A stretch of 64,000 bases of DNA from NCBI GenBank assembly GCA_000151295.1, contig GG745339.1:821577-885576 (forward strand), read 5' to 3'. This document shows, in pieces, positions 45,690 to 56,678 of the stretch (its first letter is position 1; each line of letters starts with the position of its first letter). This stretch comes from Allomyces macrogynus ATCC 38327. Its lineage: Eukaryota > Blastocladiomycota > Blastocladiomycetes > Blastocladiales > Blastocladiaceae. The translations under genes and the position numbers were made by a program. The notes beneath the pieces are model-generated. The model saw nothing but the letters and a program-made list of their open reading frames with translations, had not been told where the DNA came from and made no database searches.

Positions 45690-48600
45690 ATGACCGCGCA
45701 AGTGGCACCGAAAGCCGCCTCGGGATCCGGAGCGGCAGCTCCCGCAACTGACCACCCCGCTACACGCGGTCCCGGTCCCGGCCCTGGCACCTCGTCTGTC
45801 AAGTCGCGCCGCCCAACGGCCACGAGCACCAGCACCACCATGACGGGTCCCGCGACGGGAACGGGCAGTGCGAGCGGCAGCAGTGACATGACGGCCACGG
45901 CCACTGCGAGCCAGCACCACCTGCAGCTGTTACAGCGCTTCTTTTCGCGCGACGGCAAGCACGAGATTGTCCCGAGTTCCACGCTCGAGTGGTGCCTCGA
46001 GCAAGTGTTCGAGAAGTTTGTTGCGTTGACGGAGAACAAGCTCGAGGTGATTTTGAACCAGTCAATGGTATTTTACATTCGATGCCCAAACGACGGCTGG
46101 TTCAGCGAGCTGGGCTGACGCTGACGCTGCGCGCGAACACCGCATGCCAGGACCGCGAAATCGACCTGCACGGGTACCTGCAGGCGGGCATCCACGCGGA
46201 TTTCGACGCGTGCATCACGACGCTCGGCGCACTCTCCAAGCACGCGCCGGCGCTGATCGTCAATTCGCTCATGTACTGGCGCGACACGGCGTGCGACTTG
46301 CCCGAGAGCGTGCCGCCCACGCCCACCCAGACCACGTCGATTCGCGGCAGTTTGCGCGGGAAAGCCGTGGATCCGACGCGCGACCTGCGCCTGGTACGTC
46401 GAGTCGAGCTCGCGATGCAGCCATGTGTCGTGCCGTCCAGCCAGCTCAAAGAGTGCCGCTGAACCGGTTGGTAGTCGCGTAGATTGCCTCCAACATCATG
46501 TTTTGCCGCGCATTGATTGAGGTGATTCGTGGTGTCGGCAAGGGGCGGTTCCCGGACGACCTGTTCACCAAGTGCGAGGAGCTGGCGTTCTTGCAGCTCA
46601 AGGCATCCAGCCCGTGCGTTGCTTTTCTCGGGTGGGCAACTGCTGGTGCCGATGTTTCTGAACTAATTCCGCGATGGATTTGGACCATTTGCAGAGATCT
46701 CATTCGCAGCTCGGTCAACTGGCAGGCCAACGCGACCAACTTCGCCCGCGTCTTGGGCGAGCTCTCGGACCTCCGGTACGTCTTTGCGACTTTGACGAGA
46801 GTGTTCTCCACCCTCGGGTTGGGCTTGTCGAACTCATTTTTGGCTACAACAGGTTTGCCTCGGTTACGGACCGCTATCTCCGCGAACTCGAGCGGCTGGC
46901 CGGCATGAACCTGATCAAGGACGGCAAGGTCGAGCACCTCATTTTTGGGCTGCGGTTCGTTAAGATCAAGGTACGCCGGCTCCGACCATGGTTTGATTAT
47001 ACGTTGAAAACGTACCGCTGATCGTGTCGCCCACTCAACCTAGATTTACCCAATGGACGCGCTCGAGGAAACGGCCGACTTCCTCGACTCGCTCGGCCAC
47101 TTTTTCCTCAACTCGGTCGACACGCTCGTGCGGCAAGCCTTCATGGAAGTCTTTCTCGAGCTGTTGCAGCCGCTGTGCGACGTGATCACGGCCGAAGTCA
47201 ACGTGCCGACCTGGTCTGGATTTGTCGAATCCGTCTTCCCCAAGGTCCAGAAAATGGCGTTGCGCCCGCGGCACCAGACGGTCGCGTTTGCGCTCCTGAC
47301 GTGCCTGCTCAACGCAAGCCGCACCGACTTCTTTCACAAGAACTGGCTCGCCGTCTCAGACATGTGCAACAACAAGTTCAAGGACCGCACGATGCGTGCC
47401 GACGCACTGCTGTGCCTGTCGCAGCTCATGTGGACCTACTTGTTCCGGTACTCGGAGCCGACGAGCACGGCACACAAGCGCATTTTGATGCTGATCAAGG
47501 TCGTGTTCCCGTCGGGCCGGCGATCCATCAACCCGCTCGAAGTGCCGCTCTCGCTGTTTATTCACATGGTCTACATGCTCGCGATGCGTTTCACGTCGTG
47601 GACCGTCAAGAACGTGCTATCCTACCTGCTGCTCTGCGAAGGATCCATCGAGTCGACGTGGTCGCCTGACCGCATGACGATCGCGATCGAGACGTTGCAC
47701 CTGCTCATGGACGCGTGGAGCACCAACGTGCACGCGTGCCCATACCCGACCATGACCGGTCTCCCGCGCCCGACGCGCCCGCCGGCCGACATCAAGCCCA
47801 AACATTTGGAGTACCTGACGCAGCTCGGCACGCAACTGCACCGCATTCTCGACGGCCTGCACCAATACGTCGGCCAGTACCGGCTCGACGACGAGCGCAA
47901 CAAGCAAGTGACCCAGATCCGCAGTGTCTCGGCTGCGACCGACACGTCCGACCTCGAGGCCGAGTACTCGCCGGCGTCGTTTATCGCGACCATTCCACGC
48001 GACCGGATCCCGTTTTTGGAACTGCTCAAGACGCTTGTCGCGGGCGTGCCGCGGCTCGTGCCGGGGTACGAGTCGGACCGGCTCGTCGACGTGCTGTGCT
48101 CGTACGCAGCGCACTACGATAGCGAGTTGAGCAGTCTTGCCATGAACGCGTTGCTGCGCATGGCCGAGACGAACCCGGTCGTTTACCAGGACGTGCTCGT
48201 GACCTTGGAAAAGAGTTTGTTTGCAGATACCGACCGGCAGCAGGACCTGTTGGCCACGTTTTACGTGCGCGCCGACGAGACGGCGCAGGAACAGCGGCAC
48301 CGCGGCACGCTCGAGATCTACTTGGATTTCCTCAAGCGCGGCAAGCAGCATACCCGGCAACTCCCCCTCGATGCGATTGGCCTCTACCTGCTGTGTTCGC
48401 CGCACGCGTATATTCGCCGACTCGCGCTGGACTTGCTTGAGCAGGCCGATTCCATGGTCGTCACGATTTTGCGGCAGACGGACCTGTATGACGCGGCGAG
48501 CTCGGCGCAGCGGAAACACGTGGAGATGTGGGCGTCGCGGTTCTCCGACTTCATTTCATACTGCGTCGACTTCATGTCGCGCGACGCCATCAAGCGTGCG

Positions 48601-51600
48601 GTGCAGGCCGCCTGGGACCGCGCGCTGTTCCTGCAGTCGATCTTGGCCCCACCCGATACGGGTCTCCTGTGGACGACCGCCGTGCGTTCCCCACCCGAGG
48701 AATCCATTCTCAACTGGCGCCGGTGCGCGAAACTCGCGGTGCTCGGTGTGCGGTACCTGTCGGCGCCGCGCGAAGTCATGTCGACGTCCTTGGCATTACT
48801 CTCATCCGAGTTCACGCATGTGCGCGAAGCCGCGCTCGCGGTCCTCGCACAGACGGCCGTCACGCACCAGGCGCTTCTGTTCGACGAACTGGTGCCGCTA
48901 TTGAGCAATGTCGCCGAGGACGCGCGGCAGCGCGCGGGGAAACGGTTCAGTCAGCCCAAGAAACCGGGCAAGATTGACCGGTTGCGCGTGGAATTGCCGC
49001 GGCTGCTCGCATCGTTACCGAGTTTCCCGAGCTCGACGTTGCCGGCGATCACGGCGTTCATCAAGGCCTTCCGCAGTTTGCTCGCGGACCAGCGGTCGAA
49101 TGTCGACTTGGAGGCGGTGCGCACGGCGTTTTCGCAGTTTGTCGATCATTTTTACTCGAGCGATGCCGAAAAGTCGCTTGATTTGAGGCCGGGACTGTTC
49201 CAGATGCTGAGCGAGTGGGACGAGCCCGTGGCCGTGCGCGCCATGGCCGCCCTATTGCGCGGGCCCGTGCCGTCGCCCGGCGCACCGACGCTGTCGCATA
49301 CGCACCACCCGAGTGCCGGGTCGGGTGCGAGTTTGGGGATGCAGAGTTTGGGGATGCAGAGCGTGGCCATGATGGCGATGCTGAACCCGCCGTCGTTCCA
49401 TTCCACGTCGGCCCCGCAGTTACCCGATCCCTTCGACTTTGTGCGCGTGTTGCGGTGGATTCGCCCATTGCTTGCCGAGACGGACATGGTGCCCGTCGCC
49501 AAGCGCGCGCTCGTCAATTTGCTCGAGGCCAATCTTGCGGTGCCGGCGCTGTTTGAGACGATCGTGGCCGAGTGTTTTGCCCTCGACCCGTCTGAACGCG
49601 TCGCACAGCACTTCTTTGTCGCGGTCGCGACCGTGTTTGTCGACCAGGCGCATGGCATATGGACGGCCACGTCGCTCGAGACGGTGTTGCTGCTCGCGCT
49701 CATGAAGATTGTCGACGACGACGAGGCTGTGCGGTCGTGCGCAGTCAATCTACTGCTCGTCTTCCAGGACCGGCTCTTCCTGGACTTGCACGTCGAGACG
49801 ATCACGATTTTGACGGAGCAGCCGATTCAGGCCAAATGGACGCACGTCACGCTCGTGGAACGGCTCATGCAGAACCACGCCGAGTGGACGTACAATATGC
49901 TTTCGGAACTGTTTATGCGGCTGAAGAGCAGCCACGAGCGATTGCACGGCGACTTGTTGCTGCTCGCGTCGCGCATGGCCGCGAATGTCGTGCTCGTCTC
50001 GGACTCGTCGTTTATCTCGTCCGAGTCGCGGTGCGTGCTGGCTTGTATCCTCACGGAACAATGGATGTGGAAACTGATCGGGCTGTTGCCGGTGTAGCTT
50101 CGTCGTCGACAACCTGCTCTACTACACGTTCGACCACTGGGAGCGGCACTCGTCGATCATCCAGCAGTGCTGGGCGAACCTCGTCACCGGCACGCCCGAC
50201 AACTTATCGAGCGTGATCGGCTACCTTGTGCAAGTCGCACGGTCGACGCGCAGCGATCGCGCCGTCACCTTTTTCCAAGTGATCCTGGCGCTCCTGCAGG
50301 ACAGCCATGCTGTCTTTGCCTGCCTCCTGCCGTACCTGAACCCCGGCGCCTTCATTGCCGCGGCTGCGCCGCCGCTCACGTCCCTATCCACCAAGTTCCA
50401 CTTGCCGAACCTGCAAGAAAAGGTCCGGCAAGAGCGCGACCGCCCACCGTGGTCTGAGGGTATTATCGCGACCATGTGCCTGTGCGGGCTCGCGACGCGT
50501 CTCGCACCGGCGACGATCGAGCAGCACCTGGCGCTGTTTCTGCAAATCATTTTGGCCCAAGTGAGCCACCCGGACCCGTTTGTGACGGACCAGATGCGGC
50601 GGTTTCTCGATGCGCTGTTCCAGTTCAAGTTTGCGTGGACCTCGGCAAGCGACGAGCTCGAGGGGGTCGTCGCCACTGTACTTGACGTGTTGCCTGAACA
50701 CATCGTCGAGGCATGGAACGCGCTCGCGCTCGAGTGGGCCGGGACGTCGACGATCCGCCACGTGGCAATGCGGTCGTTGCGCATGTTTCGCGCGACATTG
50801 CGTAGTCCGCGGCCCGTGCATTTGGCGAGTTTGGTTCGGCTGTACCCGGCAGCAGTCGAGTCGTCGGCACCATACGCGCTCGAGATCTTGACGAGCTTGA
50901 AAACGGTCGTGGCCAAACTACCCACGGAGCAGCTCGGGCCTGAGCACGTGGCGGTATTGCAATGCGTCGTGCGCGCCCTGGCGGCACCGGTGACACCGGC
51001 CGCGCACGGCCCGGTCCTGCTCGAGATATTGGGCCTGCTCTTGGCGACGCCGAAAAACGTCGAGTGCGCATTGCTCCCCGAATGGGGCGTGCCAATGCCG
51101 TCCGTGACTCACTTGCTCGTGCACCGCGTGCAGACGACGGGTGATGCGCAGGCACTCGACTTGATCAACCGGCTGATCGACGTCAACGAAGGGTTTACCT
51201 GGAAACCCTTGCTCGTTCTGTTCGCCAACTTGCAGCGGATGGTGCTCCCACCGTACGGGGCCGAGATCGATGACGTGTGCGTGCGGCTTGCGGCGCAGCT
51301 GGCAACGCTCGCGCCAGCCATGTCCAAGTACCTCGCCGCGTGGGCCAAATACCACGCCAAGTCCGGCGACGATCTCGTCGTGCAGCTCGGCACGCTGCTC
51401 AAGGGCACCACGGGTCTCTTTGCCGTGGAAGACTACGTTCCCGTCCTGTTCCAGTTCCTCGCGAGCCCGGACGCCGCCGCCGTCGAGGCACACCTGATGC
51501 TCCTGAAAGCCCTGCTTCCGCTCGTCAAGTTTGACGACACCCTCGTCTCGCACGCACACCTCGCGCAAGTCATGGACTTGACCAAAGTCCCGCAATTCTC

Positions 51601-52756
51601 GACGCTCGCGCTGGCCATGCTCGACCATCTGGTGGAATCCACGCCGAAACCGAACCAGGTCGATATGGACCAGGCCGTCTTGCCGTCGCGGTCGTGCACG
51701 ATCAATAAGAAGTCGCCGACCACCAAAACCATGATGCAGGAGTGGATGAGCGCCGGGTCGTCCATGACCGCGCGGTCCGGGACGACGAGACAGGTCTCGC
51801 CCATGTCGCTGTCGCGGCGGCTCACGGACGGGCCCGCGACCATGTCGGTGCCCGCCGTGGGCGGCGGCGGTGGCGGGACACGCTCCAACATGCCGCTGCT
51901 CACGACAGTCCTGGACGAATCGACAGTGGCCAGTGACCGGGCACCGTCGCGCGGCGTCTCGACGTCGTCGTCGGGCGCCGTCGAGGCCGGGAGTAATGGC
52001 GGCGACACGCTCGCCGACTTGCCGACGCCCGTGGGTACCCCGCCGGTCGTGTCGTCGATGCCGGCACTCGAAGTCACGAACGAGGACGGGATGTTGTCCG
52101 CCGGCCAGTCAGAAGACTCGTTGGGGGAACTCGTGTCCGTGCCGCGGCCCATTGCTGAGGACGCTGGTGGCACGCCGGTCGTGCAGTGCGATGTGACGGT
52201 GCTCTCGTCGCTCGATTCGATTGCGGGCCCGGCGCCGGTCATGGACCTGCCGACCGTGGGGGTGTCAACGTCGTCCTCGGCGTCGGCCGATTCGTTGACA
52301 TCCAGCGGTGGGGATGGGGTCGGCAGAGGTGGGGGCGGGGGGCTCACGACGAGCGACAGCCACGGAGTCCTGGCGATCCCGTCCATGACGTCGATGAACG
52401 TCACATCCGAGTACGATTCGGACGAGGAGTCAAGTCTCGCCGGGAGTGACGCGAGCGGGTCCGACAATGATAGCGGTGACGGCGACGAGGACGACGAGCG
52501 GCGGAGAGGATCAGTGCTCCCACAAGTGACGCGAATCGGTGGAGGACGCAGCAGCAGTGTATCAAGCGAAGGGGCGCCCGTGGCCGCCAAACCCGCGGCT
52601 GCAGTGGAGGCATGGAAGTCGTCGGCGATCGTGCCGGCGGTAAGACGCGTCGCGTCGCAGCACGAGTCCAACGAGTCGCTCGATTCGCTCGACCTAGAAG
52701 GCACGCCCATGCAAGACTTGAAATTGGTCACCACGTCCGAGCTGGACGACGATTGA
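45690..52756 (+). CDS. FRY: FRY / Tao3 / Mor2 family cell-morphogenesis scaffold
   Basis: Furry-family proteins scaffold NDR/Cbk1-type kinase signalling (RAM/MOR pathway) for polarised growth and septation. Exons are 45690-46067, 46151-46393, 46483-46613, 46695-46775, 46853-46970, 47044-50030 and 50098-52756; all joins are GT-AG and sum to 2,198 aa. The start (MTAQVAPKAASGSG) is the first ATG in phase before conserved sequence. Landmarks are LEWCLEQVFEKFVALTENKL, ITTLGALSKHAPALIVNSLM with YWRD, DRYLRELERLAGMNLIKDGK, and PLCDVITAEVNVPTWSGFVE with SVFPKVQKMALRPRHQ. The HEAT/ARM-like body continues through SRFVVDNLLYYTFDHWERHS, where the intron 50031-50097 removes an apparent stop. The last 400 residues are Ser/Asp-rich and disordered. 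The family runs 2,100-3,000 aa, so the length fits a fungal member. Confidence 0.88.
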
Positions 52757-52766
52757 TTGAGATCTG

Positions 52767-52772
52767 AATAAA
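52767..52772 (+). terminator. AATAAA polyadenylation signal for FRY
   Basis: A canonical AATAAA begins 11 nt after the FRY stop codon, in the 153-nt gap to the convergent PDE gene. It is a close but usable position for a short 3' UTR. Confidence 0.6.
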
Positions 52773-52909
52773 ATATGGCCGGTCCAAGAGTTTGTGTTTC
52801 TACAGTGCATGGTATCCTTTTGATTGATCGTTTGAGCCGCCACAGTTGATGGTTGGGATATCACCGACCAGTCACCATCCGCACTCGTCCAGTCACCTCC
52901 ACTCCCATG

Positions 52910-55900
52910 CTACACCCCCGGCTGGCCAGGCCCCTTGTTCGCGAGCAACCGCGCCGACTCGGACGAGTCCGGCTCGCAACGACTCGGAATCGCGCCTGTC
53001 GACTGCCCCGCGCTCTCCGGGACTAGCGCATCCCCACCACCGTGTTTCTTCGTATCCCCATCCGCGTCCTCCGCGTCCTCGAACACATCGAGCCGTGACG
53101 TCGACCGCACCGTATCTCTTTCCGCGGTCGCGGGCGTTTCGGCGATCGCCGGCGGCGTGACGCGCAAGACACTCGTAATCCCCGCGGCTTTCCGCTGTTC
53201 CCAGAACTCGACGTTCGATCTCAAGTGCGCCATTTGTACGGGGATCGGACATACTTGGTGCACCGACTCGTAGAGCGGCTTGCAAATGAACCCAATGAAC
53301 CCGAGCTGGCAACCCGGGTAGTTGGCCGCGTGCCGGTCCATGAATGGCGAGATGGGCAGGCCGAGACGCCGTTCCTCGTCGCCCTGTGCGAAAAACTCGG
53401 CCATGATGCGCTGCGTCCACTCGAGGTAGAGTCCGACTAGGGAACGTCAAAAACGCGTCAGTGCGAAGCACGCGCGTCGCCAATTGGCGGAGCAGAGCAG
53501 GGATCGTAACGTACGCTCTTTCGACGGATTCGACACGTCGCTGGCCTTGATGATAATCTTCCACAGTACCTGCCGGTCGTCCTTGTTACTTGCCGGATTG
53601 AAGTGCTCGATCCGGGCCTTGAACGAACCGAGCAGCACCAAATGCTGCTGCAAATCCGTGGCCAGCACCAAATCCACGACCAACGCGCGGAAATCCTTGC
53701 GCGCCTCCTGCGTCCACTCAGCCGTGAAATTGTACTCGTCCTGCTTGAGCACGGCAAACGCCGACGCGAGGTGGTGGTTTTCGAGGACCGACCGATCATT
53801 GTAGAGTGTGGCCTTGTGGTCGCCCGTGGAAATCAAGAACAGGTTGTTCACGCCTGGGTGCTGGTGATCGTGAATAATCGCGGCAAAGTAAATCGCCGCG
53901 CGCTCCAAGTCCGTGACCATGCCCTTGACTGCGTCGCTGCTGAGCAACACATGACACCCGTGCAGGACGTCGCACGCGTGCGTCGAGTTATGGTACGGGA
54001 TATGCGTCGCGTACCCGGCCTCGATCTTGCTGATGCACCGCAGGAACCGGTCGACCGGGATCGCGAGCGACGTGAAGAGGTGTTCCTTGGCGAACAGCGT
54101 CGCGGCCAGCAGGAGCAGCGGCATCCCGTGCGCGTCGCGCGCAAAGTCGAAAATATTCCAGTTCCAGGATTCGAGTTGCGCGAGCCGTGGCGCTAGTCGC
54201 GCGGTATCCATGACGGTGCCCGAAATCCGCAACGCTTGGACGCACATGGATGCGGCGTCCCACTCGATTCCGCACTCGTGGTGCAGGATCAATTGCGACG
54301 CCGTCATGGTCATTTTCGGGGACGTGCTACGGGCCGCGGTGCCCGTGCACCGAGGGGTCGTACCCGTCATGGGCACCGGAGTTCCACTGGGAAGCGCCGC
54401 GCCCGACTCAGAAATGGTGTTGCTCTGGATGACCGTCGACCCGACGCCCGGCAACTGCCGCCGCGAGAGGACCTGTGGCAAGATCTGCGACCGGCGCGGC
54501 GCGACTTCCGAGAACAGCCACGACTGCTGCTCTGCATCGATCGCGGCGCGGTCGAGCTGCGACTGCAAGTCCGGAACCAGCACGTTCGACGACTGCAGGA
54601 GCCGCAGGACCGCCTGGAGCGTTTCGGCGTGCGCGGCCGAGAGCCCTGGGTCGTGCGCCATCGTGCGGACCATAACCAGTGCCTTTTCCAAGGGCGAGTC
54701 GAGATCGACTGACGTTGTCACGGCTCCCCCCGCCGCGGCGCGCGCGGACCGCCAGTTGCTGCATGAGCCGGGTACTACCCGACACGTAGTACTGCGATGC
54801 GAAAAAATCGTACCGCGCGCGCCGTTCCGACTCGAACGCGAACGCGATCACGGTGCCGAGCACGAGGAACGTGAGCAGGCCGACAAACACGTAGTCCTGG
54901 ACGGGGTAGGCCGGCCACGGGCACGCGACGGCGCCGGCAACCATGAACAGAATCCACGAGCAAAGACTGCACGAGAAGACGACCAGGTAACGCAGTCGCA
55001 GGAGCAGGCTGGTGGTGGTGGTGGCCACGACGTAGAGGAACGCCGGCTCGAAGAAGGTCGTGGGCGGGCGCAGGACGACCGCGTAGAGGGTCGCGCCGAG
55101 AAGTGTATTGGTGATGAAGATGAGTGCAGCGAACGGGTGCAGGCACTGCGCGAGCCGCTTCTCAGAGAGCCGGAACGAGAGGGCCAGGACAAGTAGATAC
55201 ATGGCCATCATGATTCCCGGCACGGCGACGTGCTGTGGCGAGGTCGCCGTGATGGAGGTGGTGGCTCCCCACCACGACCGGTTGGCGAGCGGGAGTGCGT
55301 TGTTGAGGCACGCGAGGACGAGATGGCCAATGGCGCCGATCATCACGTAGACGCGCCAGGACCAAATCTGCTTTTCGGAAAAGTCGCGCTCGTACTCGGT
55401 CTCAGCGGTTGGCTCCTGCAGTTCGAATTCGAGGAATGAGTCGCCTGGTCGTTTGGGTCAAAAGACAAACGAACACGCACAACAAAGTAAAGCAGCCACG
55501 GGTGCACTTTTGTCGCAAACTCGGCGCGCACATGGGTTGGCGCAAACGAATTGCGATGATGCTCGAGCGTGCTGGCCGCGTACTCTTTCCCCTCCTTGTC
55601 GTGCTTGATTGACCGCGCCCGAATCGATGCACGGCGGTCGGGTAACGGCTTGCGCACGCTGTACGTAACGCCCACGGCGTCGGGCGAGACGCGCCCGGCA
55701 GCACCGACCGTCGGCTGCGAGTGCTGAACGGCAGCGGGCACGTTGGCGGCGTACTTTGCTATTGACCCGCGGCGGCCCAAGGGTGCTGTCATAATGGCGG
55801 GCGTCGACCCGCGACGCGGCGGCGGCTGCGGCGAAATTGATCCGGCCGAAGGGGTGCCGTGCGCGGTGGCGGGCAGGACATGGCCCGACGTGCCGGGGGT

Positions 55901-55939
55901 CAAGTTGGCGGTCGGGGTCGAGGAAGGTGGTGGGTGCAT
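52910..55939 (-). CDS. Class I cyclic-nucleotide phosphodiesterase with N-terminal six-TM domain; frameshift
   Basis: This enzyme hydrolyses cAMP and/or cGMP, apparently at a membrane. Minus-strand exons are 55939-55481, 55415-53515 and 53436-52910 (introns 55416-55480 and 53437-53514). A disordered N-terminus leads to six hydrophobic segments encoded at about 55350-54800 (e.g. VPGIMMAMYLLVLALSFRLS, YVFVGLLTFLVLGTVIAFAF), then FESERRARYDFFASQYYVSG. The catalytic domain has HNSTHACDVLHG, the metal site HDHQHPGVNN (HDxxHxxxxN), IIKASDVSNPSKE and MAEFFAQGDEERRLGLPISP. The frame changes between AVRARRGGG and TTSVDLDSPLEKALVMVRTM at the C6 run 54726-54731; summed exon length is one base over a multiple of three, so one extra base explains it. 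The start at 55939 (MHPPPSSTPTANL) is tentative; an upstream exon is possible. Substrate preference cannot be read from the sequence. Confidence 0.85.
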
Positions 55940-56678
55940 GGCGGAAGCGACAACACGGCGCGGGGCAATGGACCCGTTGGATACGGGCGTGGCGGTGCAG
56001 GCTGTGGGTCCCAGTGGCGTATCGGCGAGGGGCAGATCGGCGACGGCAGGGTAGCCGGAATGCGACTTAGGCTCGTGCGTGACGTAGATAACTCCAACCA
56101 ATCAATCCGCACGGCTGAGCACGGCGCGTCGATGGGCGGCACGGCGGGCAGCACAGGGGTGGGCACCGACTTGAAATCGCGATCTTGAAGGCACGGAAAC
56201 GATTGCTCAGCGCGGGGAGAGACGGGGCTGGCGGGGGTGCGGCGCGGGGTCTGCTGGGTGCACGCCCGATGGTGCGCGGGCGGTCCAGGACCCGTGGTTC
56301 GGTGCGCGCGCGCGTCGACGGCTTGGTCTTGTGGCAACGCGAGAGAGAGCGGCGCAGTTGGCGTCGACTGCTGCAAGTAACGACGCAAGAGGCGCGCTCG
56401 CGGCGCGCTCCAGGCGCTGGCGCCGGTGCAGCACGCTTGAGCATCGCGACGACGGGCGGCCGAACGCGGCGCGCGTGGGAGACGGCCGGCGGTGAAGATG
56501 TCTCGCACCACGTGGAACACACGTGGGTCGCGCCCGACCACCGACCTCCCTGTCGCCGCTTCCACTCGGCCTCCACCATGTCTGACCCACACGAACGACG
56601 ACGACGAGCAGCAAGTGAAGACGAGGCAAGAACCAAGAAATACGGCAGCAAATGCGACTCGCACAGTCTCCGCCGACC
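55940..56678. promoter_or_regulatory. Divergent intergenic region (PDE / MRC1)
   Basis: 739 nt lie between outward-facing starts. Minus-strand frames in 55940-56190 are open and partly in phase with the PDE, so part of this may be an upstream PDE exon or 5' UTR. The rest is very GC-rich with no recognised element. The MRC1 ATG has the context gaccATGA. Confidence 0.35.

Noticed and set aside
50031..50097. Apparent premature TAG and frameshift in FRY
   Set aside because: A 67-nt GT-AG intron (GTGCGT to GTGTAG) restores one continuous frame, SRFVVDNLLYY, so the gene is intact here.
54800..55415. N-terminal membrane domain of the PDE as a microbial rhodopsin (RhoPDE-type fusion)
   Set aside because: There are only six clear hydrophobic segments and no retinal-binding Lys motif in a last helix.
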